NCBI RefSeq assembly: GCF_944327235.1 | Contig: NZ_CALVHE010000009.1 | Coordinates: 1 to 51,200 of the forward strand | DNA: 51,200 bases | Origin: an uncultured Desulfovibrio sp. | GTDB lineage: Bacteria > Desulfobacterota > Desulfovibrionia > Desulfovibrionales > Desulfovibrionaceae | Direction: 5' to 3' | Shown: one piece after another, positions 45,239-51,200 of the stretch | Layout of the letters: each line of letters opens with the position of its first letter | How positions within the stretch are numbered: position 1 is the first letter of the stretch | Notes under the pieces: generated by a model | Seen by the model: only the letters and a program-made list of their open reading frames with translations | The model's database searches: none | Told to the model about the DNA's origin: nothing | Made by a program: the position numbers and the translations under genes

Positions 45239-47805
45239 CAGCCTCTCCTCCCGCGTTTTTGCCGTCGTTCCTGTCGTTGGGAAGGCTGGCGTCCGAGCCT
45301 GTGCGGGGCGGCAGCCTTCGCGCCCGGGCCGCGTCCCTGTCGGGAAAAAGACCGCCGCGGCGGGCGCTGCCTGTCGGGACGGCCGCGCGCGGCAAGCTTG
45401 CCGTCAGCCGGGACGAGGCGGATCTCCAGCCGTCCGGCGTGCACGTCGGCAAGCCGGACCGCCACAGGCTGTCCCAGCGCCCAGATGGCGTCGCTGCGCT
45501 GTCCGATCAGGGCGTGGCGGCGTTCATCCAGCGCAAACCAGTCGTTGCCCAGATCCTCGACCCGGATCATGCCCTCCACCGGCATGGCCTCCAGTTCCAC
45601 GAACACGCCGAACTCGGTCACACCGGAGACCACGCCGTCGAAACGCTGTCCGATGCTGTCGCGCAGGGCGATGCAGGCCAGCCGCCGGGCCATCTCCCGC
45701 TCGCACTCCATGGCTTCGCGTTCCCGGCGGTTGAGCTGATCCGCCACCCGCAGCAGTTTTTGTCCGCCGGGCACGCTGCCCGTGCCGCAGCCCAGCTTCT
45801 GCCGGAGCGCCCGGTGCACCAGCAGGTCCGCATAACGGCGGATAGGTGAGGTGAAGTGACAGTAGGCCGGAGAGGCCAGACCGAAATGCCCCTCGTTCCA
45901 CGGCTGATAGCGGGCTTGCGGCATGGCCCGCAGGCAGAGGCGGTTGACGAGGAATTCCTGCTCCGTCTCCCGCACTCCGGCCAGGATGCCCTGCAGGGAG
46001 GCCGCATCCGGGCGCGGCGGCAACAACTCCGGCGCGATGGCCTTCAGGGAATCGAAAAGCGCTTCCAGCCGTTCCGCCTCCGGGCGGGGGTGGACCCGGT
46101 ACAGGAAGGGGACCGCCTCCTGCGCCGTCGAGCCGCCGAGGAAGCGCGCCACGGCCTCATTGGCCGCCAACATGCACTCCTCGATGAGTCTGTGCGCGGT
46201 CAGACGTTCGCGCCGTCCGATGCCCGCCAGACGGCCGTCCGGCGTCAGGTCGTAACGCGCCTCGGGGAGGTCGAAATCCAGACTGCCGCGCGAGGTGCGC
46301 GCGGTATGCAGGGCCTCATACAGCCGGAAGGCCTCCTCCAGCATGGCGAAGATCTCCCGGCCGCGCGGCAGGGCCGTCAGGCTGGCGCGGGCGTCGGGGT
46401 CGCGGCGCACGAGGGCGGCTTCCGTCGCTTCGTAGGTGAGGCGGGCCGCCGAACGCATGACCGCCGGAAAAAAGCGGGCATCCACGGTCAGCCCTCGCTG
46501 GTCGATGCGCAGTTCCGCCGTCAGGCAAAGGCGGTCCGTATCGGGATTGAGACTGCACAGACCGTTGCTCAGGGCCGGAGGCAGCATGGGTTCCACCGAG
46601 GCCGGGAAGTACCAGGAATTGCCGCGCGCCAGAGCTTCCGTGTCCAGCGCCGTACGCGGACGGACATAATGGCTCACGTCGGCTATGGCCACCCGCAGCA
46701 GCCAGCCGTCGGACAGGGCCTCCACGCCGATGGCGTCGTCGAAGTCGCGGGCGTCGGCCCCGTCGATGGTCACCAGCACCAGCTGGCGCAGATCCTCGCG
46801 TCCGGCCATATCCTCGGCCGAAGGCTCGGCAGGCAGGGCCCGCGCCTCGGCTTCGGCGCGGGGCGGGAAGGCCAGCGGTACCTGATGATTGAGTTTGACC
46901 AGGTTTTCCTGCACGCCCACACTGTCCTCATGACCGATGACCTCCAGCAGGCGCGCCTGCCAGAGATCGGAGGCCAGACGGCGTTCCGGTTCGAGCAGGA
47001 CAAGGGAGCCGCGCGGGGGCGGAACGTCAAGGGCCGGGGGCATGTCCACGCTGAAGGCGACATCCAGACGGCTGTCCGCCGCCCGGCAGTGCAGGCGGCC
47101 GCCCACCCGGTCCAGCACATGGGCGGGCAACTGGCGGCAGCCGCGTTCCAGCACCTCCACGATGCGACCTTCCGGGCTGCGCCCTCGTACCTGCCGTCCT
47201 CGCGGGGCCAGCAGCACCCGCACCATGTCCGTATGCCAGGCCTCCCCGGCCTGCAGGGGATGGATGAATACATCCGGCCCCGTCACCTGCCCGCGCGCGT
47301 CAAGCGGCGTGACGAAACCGCCCGCCCCGCTGCGCAGGGCCATGTAGCGTCCGCGGATCTCCCGCAGGCTGTCCGCCCGCGACCAGAGACCGCCCCGCTG
47401 GCGCACGGCCTTGCCTTCCCGCGCAAGAAGGGCGAGGGCGGCTTCCAGCTCTTTACGGGCCCGACGCGGCAGGCCGAGCACGCGCAGCAGGCCGTCCAGC
47501 CGCATGGGACGCTGCTGGCGGGCAAGAGCGGTCATGATCCGTCGGGACAGGGCGTGATCGACGCTGTCGAAGCGGTCGTCGTCCACAGCGGGGTCGGACG
47601 GGGTCGTGGTATCGTCGGGGGCAATGTCCTCTGTCTCGCCGTCGCCCTTGTCGGCCAGATCGGCTGCGGAGGGCAGGAAGGCGGAGCCGTCCCCGTCGGG
47701 CGGCCAGGACAGACCGGCCTCCCGTTCTTCCGGGGCGGGGGCGGCCAGTCCGGCATCTGTTGCGGACTGGCGATCAGACGAGGCCGAGGCGCGGCGTATG
47801 CTCAT
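45238..47805 (-). CDS. rnr: Ribonuclease R (RNB/S1 exoribonuclease)
   Basis: This 3'-5' exoribonuclease degrades structured RNA. The start at 47805 has AGGATATCC upstream; 17 earlier codons are unsupported. The 855 residues have an acidic N-terminal extension (to about 90), a helix-turn-helix, cold-shock domains, and the RNB catalytic part with IDGADARDFDDAIGV (metal-binding Asps). YCHFTSPIRRYADLLVHR follows, with a C-terminal S1 domain (GVVSGVTEFGVFVELEAMPVEG) and a basic Arg/Gln tail. It is upstream of murJ with a one-base overlap. Confidence 0.96.
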   Translation of the reverse strand: MSIRRASASSDRQSATDAGLAAPAPEEREAGLSWPPDGDGSAFLPSAADLADKGDGETEDIAPDDTTTPSDPAVDDDRFDSVDHALSRRIMTALARQQRPMRLDGLLRVLGLPRRARKELEAALALLAREGKAVRQRGGLWSRADSLREIRGRYMALRSGAGGFVTPLDARGQVTGPDVFIHPLQAGEAWHTDMVRVLLAPRGRQVRGRSPEGRIVEVLERGCRQLPAHVLDRVGGRLHCRAADSRLDVAFSVDMPPALDVPPPRGSLVLLEPERRLASDLWQARLLEVIGHEDSVGVQENLVKLNHQVPLAFPPRAEAEARALPAEPSAEDMAGREDLRQLVLVTIDGADARDFDDAIGVEALSDGWLLRVAIADVSHYVRPRTALDTEALARGNSWYFPASVEPMLPPALSNGLCSLNPDTDRLCLTAELRIDQRGLTVDARFFPAVMRSAARLTYEATEAALVRRDPDARASLTALPRGREIFAMLEEAFRLYEALHTARTSRGSLDFDLPEARYDLTPDGRLAGIGRRERLTAHRLIEECMLAANEAVARFLGGSTAQEAVPFLYRVHPRPEAERLEALFDSLKAIAPELLPPRPDAASLQGILAGVRETEQEFLVNRLCLRAMPQARYQPWNEGHFGLASPAYCHFTSPIRRYADLLVHRALRQKLGCGTGSVPGGQKLLRVADQLNRREREAMECEREMARRLACIALRDSIGQRFDGVVSGVTEFGVFVELEAMPVEGMIRVEDLGNDWFALDERRHALIGQRSDAIWALGQPVAVRLADVHAGRLEIRLVPADGKLAARGRPDRQRPPRRSFSRQGRGPGAKAAAPHRLGRQPSQRQERRQKRGRRG

Positions 47806-47879
47806 GGCGGATATCCTGAGCGGTTCACCGCCGGGAGGGCGGCGCGACCGGAGCAAAAAAAGGGAAAAAGACGCATGAC

Positions 47880-47903
47880 GGGGACAAGGTCGTTCCTTGC
47901 CCC
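47880..47903 (-). terminator. Probable terminator after the BI-1 gene
   Basis: GGGGCAAGG pairs with CCTTGTCCCC with one bulged base. T-rich sequence follows about nine bases later on the minus strand. It is weaker than the others. Confidence 0.5.
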
Positions 47904-47950
47904 CGCCAGATGGATACGTTTCGTGCGGCAGTCTGCCGTGCGGACCGTCG

Positions 47951-48670
47951 CTAGTCGCGGCTACCGCCGAAAAGGCGCAGCAGCATGAGGAAGAGGTTGA
48001 TGAAGTCCAGGTAGAGCGTCAGCGCGCCGAGGATGGCTCCGCGGCGGATGACGCCGTTCTGGATGGCGGCGGAGTCGTTCAGCGGAGCGGCTTCACCGAA
48101 CTGGCGCAGCTTCTGGGTGTCATAGGCCGTCAGGCCGGTAAAGACGATGACGCCCGCGCAGCTGATGACGAAGTCCAGCATGGAGCTGGCAAGGAAGATG
48201 TTCACGATGGCGGCGATGATGATGCCGATGAGCCCCATGAACATGAAGCTGCCCAGACCGGTCAGGTCCCGCTTGGTGACCGTGCCGTAAACGGACATGG
48301 CCAGGAACATGCCCGTGCAGGTCAGGAAGGCATTGGCGATGCTGCCTATGGGATAGACCAGGAAGACGCTGGACAGGGTCAGGCCATTGAGCAGGGCGTA
48401 CAGCAGGAATACGCCCGTGGCCGTGCCTGCCGAGAATTTGTGGATGGCGGCGCTGAGCGCGATCACAAGGCCGATCTGCGCCACGATGAGCGCGATCATG
48501 ATCAGGGAATTGCCCAGGATCGCCCAGGCGAGGGTGGGGCTGCTGGCCACGAGGAAGGCCGTGACGGCGGTGACGCCGAGGCCGATGGTCATCCAGCGAT
48601 AAACATGACTCATGAAGATGCTGGATATGCTGGCACCGCTCCGAGCTTTGGAATACGCATTCACTTCCAT
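47951..48670 (-). CDS. Bax inhibitor-1/YccA family membrane protein
   Basis: This is a 239-residue integral protein with seven predicted TM helices and a soluble N-terminus of about 25 residues. Family marks are HVYRWMTIGL, LLYALLNGLTLSSVFLVY, FTGLTAYDTQKLR and LTLYLDFINLFLMLLRLFG. Bacterial members are proton-sensitive calcium leak channels or interact with FtsH; which applies here is unknown. GGAGGCACAA precedes the ATG, and a good sigma-70 promoter lies 57 bases upstream. Confidence 0.94.
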   Translation of the reverse strand: MEVNAYSKARSGASISSIFMSHVYRWMTIGLGVTAVTAFLVASSPTLAWAILGNSLIMIALIVAQIGLVIALSAAIHKFSAGTATGVFLLYALLNGLTLSSVFLVYPIGSIANAFLTCTGMFLAMSVYGTVTKRDLTGLGSFMFMGLIGIIIAAIVNIFLASSMLDFVISCAGVIVFTGLTAYDTQKLRQFGEAAPLNDSAAIQNGVIRRGAILGALTLYLDFINLFLMLLRLFGGSRD

Positions 48671-48726
48671 TTGTGCCTCCGTTGGAGAAGGGAAACTCGC
48701 CTAAGCGAGAGGTTTTCATTCAGGAT

Positions 48727-48756
48727 ATAATATAAGAAGGATGGCCGCTTTGGCAA
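48727..48756 (-). promoter_or_regulatory. Sigma-70 promoter of the BI-1 gene
   Basis: TTGCCA (48751-48756) and TATTAT (48727-48732) with an 18-base spacer on the minus strand. Confidence 0.65.
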
Positions 48757-48806
48757 GCACCCTTTGGGGATGGCGCAAAAAAACTTCGGGCAGCGGCGGC
48801 ACGCTC

Positions 48807-48835
48807 TTGCCAGTCCCGGATGATTGGGCTAAAAA
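48807..48835 (+). promoter_or_regulatory. Sigma-70 promoter of the cyclophilin gene
   Basis: TTGCCA and TAAAAA with a 17-base spacer on the plus strand, 30 bases before the ATG. Confidence 0.5.
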
Positions 48836-48865
48836 GAGCGCAGAGATTTTTCACGAGGTGGCTCG

Positions 48866-49459
48866 ATGTCCGTCATCAAACGCATTGTTTCGTCCGTCCT
48901 GCTCAGCATGTGCGCCTTCTGCCTGTTCAGCTCGCTGCCGGCTTCGGCGGCTGCCGAGGACCCTGTGGTGAAGCTGGAGACCAATTACGGGGACATCCTG
49001 CTGCGGCTGGATGCCCGCAAGGCTCCCATGACGGTTTCCAACTTTGTCCAGTACGTCAAGGCCGGGCACTATGACGGCACCATCTTCCACCGCGTCATCA
49101 AGGACTTCATGATCCAGGGCGGCGGCATGACCCCGGATCTCAAGGAAAAGCCCACGCGCGCCCCGGTGAAGAACGAGGCCTCCAACGGACTGCAGAACAA
49201 GAAGTATACCGTGGCCATGGCGCGCACCCGTGAACCGCATTCCGCCACGGCGCAGTTTTTCATCAATACCAAGGACAATGCCTTTCTGAACTACCGCAGC
49301 GCCACGCCCGAAGGCTGGGGCTACGCCGTGTTCGGCAAGGTCATCAAGGGGCAGAATGTGGTGGACAAGATCGCCGCTGTCCCTACCGGTTCCCGCGGAT
49401 ATCATGATGACGTGCCCAATGAGCCCGTCATCATCAAGCGGGCAACCGTTGTCGAATAG
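48866..49459 (+). CDS. Periplasmic peptidyl-prolyl cis-trans isomerase (cyclophilin)
   Basis: It helps fold secreted proteins by turning proline bonds. The 197 residues begin with a Sec signal peptide (hydrophobic 10-24, cleavage at ASA-AA). The cyclophilin domain has ETNYGDILLRLD, the catalytic Arg in GTIFHRVIKDFMIQGG, and TAQFFINTKDN. The usual tryptophan at the cyclosporin site is absent (NYRSATPEGWGY follows), as in bacterial PpiA/PpiB. An ACGAGGTGG SD precedes the ATG. Confidence 0.95.
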   Translation: MSVIKRIVSSVLLSMCAFCLFSSLPASAAAEDPVVKLETNYGDILLRLDARKAPMTVSNFVQYVKAGHYDGTIFHRVIKDFMIQGGGMTPDLKEKPTRAPVKNEASNGLQNKKYTVAMARTREPHSATAQFFINTKDNAFLNYRSATPEGWGYAVFGKVIKGQNVVDKIAAVPTGSRGYHDDVPNEPVIIKRATVVE

Positions 49460-49517
49460 CCGCATACGGGCTTGCAGCCCTCCCCCCATCGGCACTGCCG
49501 ATGCTGCGACCCGCGGA

Positions 49518-49555
49518 CGAAGCCGGATCAAGGTCCGGCTTCGTTTCGTTTTGGG
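49518..49555 (+). terminator. Intrinsic terminator after the cyclophilin gene
   Basis: CGAAGCCGG (49518-49526) pairs with CCGGCTTCG (about 49535-49543), followed by TTTCGTTTTGGG. Confidence 0.8.
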
Positions 49556-49594
49556 CCCCGGAAACGGAGGCTCCCACCCTTACCCCTCTGCATC

Positions 49595-50524
49595 ATGCTG
49601 GAATTGACGCTCATCCTCAAATATGTCCTCCAGGCCACGGAACTCATGCCCCTCATCCTCCTGCTCACCTATCCGCTGGGCAGACGCGGCAACGGCCGCC
49701 TGGCCATCTGGGGCGTGCGACGGCTCACCCAGCTGAGCCTGCGCCTGTGCTGGTGCTCCGTCATCCTGCTGATCCTGCATTTTGTCCTGACGCTGTGGCT
49801 GATGGACGACATGTCCACCCTGCCGCGCTGGCAGTGGCAGCAGACCGCCGCCAGCCTGCTGGCCTGCGGCATGGCCGTGGTCTTTCTGGCCCTTGTGCAG
49901 AAGGCCAACGGTCGTCTGCCCGATTTCCCCCATCTGCGGCCTGATGCCGACTGCCTCTACGACGGGGCGGTCATCCGGCGTCCCATGCTGTTGACCGTCC
50001 TGGCACTGCTTTGCCTGTTCGGTCTCATCCTCATCCAGGGCGGCGTGCTGGCCCCGCCGCCCCAGGGCATGGCCCGCAATGATCTGTTCCGTCTGGTGCT
50101 GGGGGCGAGTCTGGGGACGGCCTTCTCCCACCTGACGGCGGCGGGGGGCGTGGCCCTGCTGGTGCTCTACGCCAATGCCCGTATCCCGTTGATGCTGTGC
50201 GGGAACTGGGAACGGGCGGTACGCTGGTGCGCTGTCTGGGCCGTGCTGGGCCTGCTGCCTACCTGCATCGACCGCTGGAGCGACATCCTCCTGCAGCCGC
50301 TGCTTTTCCTGCTCTCCGGGCGTCCCCTGGGCAGCCTGACGGAAGACCCCACGGCGTTGGCGACACTCAATACCGCTCCGGCCGTCGCCATGCTGACGCT
50401 GGCCGCCTGCCTCTGGGCCGTGCCGCTCTTCCGGCCGCGCCTCGCACGCCACCTCTGGCTGCTGCTCCTGCCGTGGCTCTGCCTGCTCCTGCAGCCGCAT
50501 ATACAGCGGGCCTTTGCCCTGTAA
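49595..50524 (+). CDS. Hypothetical multi-pass membrane protein
   Basis: This is a 309-residue protein with about eight TM helices (for example near 2-22, 45-68, 80-102, 130-150 and 278-305), joined by short Arg-rich loops. I recognise no family. The start at 49595 is taken because the earlier frame runs through the terminator; its SD is weak. The composition (Leu/Ala with GC-rich codons) matches neighbouring genes, so it is native. No partner gene is adjacent; repeats follow it. Confidence 0.72.
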   Translation: MLELTLILKYVLQATELMPLILLLTYPLGRRGNGRLAIWGVRRLTQLSLRLCWCSVILLILHFVLTLWLMDDMSTLPRWQWQQTAASLLACGMAVVFLALVQKANGRLPDFPHLRPDADCLYDGAVIRRPMLLTVLALLCLFGLILIQGGVLAPPPQGMARNDLFRLVLGASLGTAFSHLTAAGGVALLVLYANARIPLMLCGNWERAVRWCAVWAVLGLLPTCIDRWSDILLQPLLFLLSGRPLGSLTEDPTALATLNTAPAVAMLTLAACLWAVPLFRPRLARHLWLLLLPWLCLLLQPHIQRAFAL

Positions 50525-50549
50525 ACGCCTGCCCACAACCTCAATGACT

Positions 50550-50875
50550 ATTGGGGGGAAGGGGAACCCCTCGCTCTGCTGTCGATGCCCGTAAGGCTCC
50601 TTTGTCGCCTAACGGGCACGGCCCTCCGGGCCGCCTTTCGGTCGCCGCCTGCGCGGGAGGTGTTCCCCTTCCCCCCAAGCCCCCATCCCTTCCCCAGCGC
50701 GCTTTTACCGGGGGAAGAGTAGGGGCACGAGGCACCCCGCCCCAAAGGCAAGTGGAACATGTACAGCTTGTTTGTTTTATTTGTTGAAATTATTTGTAAA
50801 ACTTGTGTTGCTACGCGCCTGACAGGCGCGGCCCTGCGGCCGCCATTCGGTCGCTCCCCTTCCCCCAAGCCCCCC
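50550..50875. repeat. Dispersed repeat family C, inverted long copy
   Basis: Read on the minus strand it follows the copy at 13989-14284: AAATAATTTCAACAAAT, CTCTTCCCCCGGTAAAAGCGCGC, GGGCTTGGGGGGAAGGGGAA and the GCCCGTTAGGCGACAAAGGAGCC...GGGC hairpin. A second partial unit (CGGTCGCTCCCCTTCCCCCAAG) follows at about 50845. Confidence 0.75.
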
Positions 50876-50979
50876 ATCCCATCCCCAAATGCGCTTCATG
50901 TATGAGGCCGTAAGTCCGGCGCAGCACGTAAGCCGTGGCTGCGGCTGCCTACCTGTCGTCGTAGCGTGAAAAAAGAGAG

Positions 50980-51030
50980 CCTTTTGCCGTGGAAAAAGGC
51001 AAAACGCGAGGCGGCGGCGTTCGCCTTTCC
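50980..51030. repeat. Family B fragment
   Basis: GCCTTTTGCCGTGGAAAAAGGCAAAACGCGAGGCGGCGG, the outer hairpin and part of the next block of family B. From there to 51137 lies the upstream region of dnaJ with a possible TTGACG at 51078. Confidence 0.6.
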
Positions 51031-51137
51031 GCCTCATCACCGGCGGCCGCCTGCAATTTTTTTTCGTGTCGGTATATTGACGCCCTGCCGGAACGTCTTA
51101 CCTTCTATCACAGAAACCCACAGTGGGGGATGGTTCT

Positions 51138-51200
51138 ATGGCAGTAGAATACAAGGATTATTATAAGCTGCTCGGCGTGGAGCGCAGCGCCTCCGCCGAA
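51138..51200 (+). CDS. DnaJ/CbpA-type J-domain protein (5' end only)
   Basis: The first 21 codons read MAVEYKDYYKLLGVERSASA plus Glu, the first helix of a J-domain (DYYKLLGV). The ATG is preceded by GGGGGA at distance 8. The opening is closer to CbpA/DnaJ2-type proteins (MAVEYKDYY) than to classical DnaJ. It would stimulate a DnaK ATPase. The HPD motif and everything after it lie beyond the window. Confidence 0.85.
   Translation, partial: MAVEYKDYYKLLGVERSASAE

Overview
The window looks like a chromosomal segment of a GC-rich deltaproteobacterium, most likely Desulfovibrionaceae. The grounds are indirect: a PxxKW-family cysteine-rich protein, a stand-alone IMP cyclohydrolase domain next to hflX, a short 2[4Fe-4S] ferredoxin operon, and the corC-lnt-prfB-(GGDEF)-minD-HU-dapA gene order. 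No respiratory or sulfate-reduction gene is present to settle it.

Left end (1-6800, minus strand): an orphan type VI secretion (T6SS) cargo island. A sigma-54-like promoter precedes hcp. Then come a terminator hairpin, a full vgrG, a DUF4123 adaptor, a small protein in the co-chaperone position, a Tox-REase-5 nuclease effector and a probable immunity gene. This is the gene order of the Pseudomonas TecT/co-TecT/TseT/TsiT system, with no PAAR gene visible. A second vgrG runs off the left edge and shares a near-identical patch of about 250 bp with the first.

Middle (7200-31700): tRNA-Pro and tRNA-His with clear promoters and terminators, murA, a BON lipoprotein, hflX/IMP cyclohydrolase, xth, an aspartate racemase-like gene and an SDR. 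A ferredoxin/YkgJ/TPR operon and an HtrA protease follow, then cobT overlapping an oligopeptide-type ATPase, the yajC-secD-secF export operon and a hydrolase divergent from an MTA/SAH deaminase. The section ends with a recent tandem duplication of an unknown gene lying beside a (CT)28 tract.

Right part (31700-51200): mostly minus-strand housekeeping operons. One runs corC-lnt-prfB (with programmed +1 frameshift)-degenerate GGDEF-minD-like-HU-dapA-flavoprotein. Another runs M20 peptidase-mnmG-PilZ. A third is rnr-murJ. A BI-1 membrane protein and a secreted cyclophilin are transcribed divergently. A dnaJ-family gene starts at the right edge.

Intergenic spaces are filled with three families of short, hairpin-rich repeats (called A, B and C here) with terminal inverted repeats. 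Several copies are bounded by TA dinucleotides, and one A copy sits inside a C copy at a TA. This is the pattern expected of non-autonomous elements moved by an IS630/Tc1-mariner-type transposase. No transposase gene is in the window.
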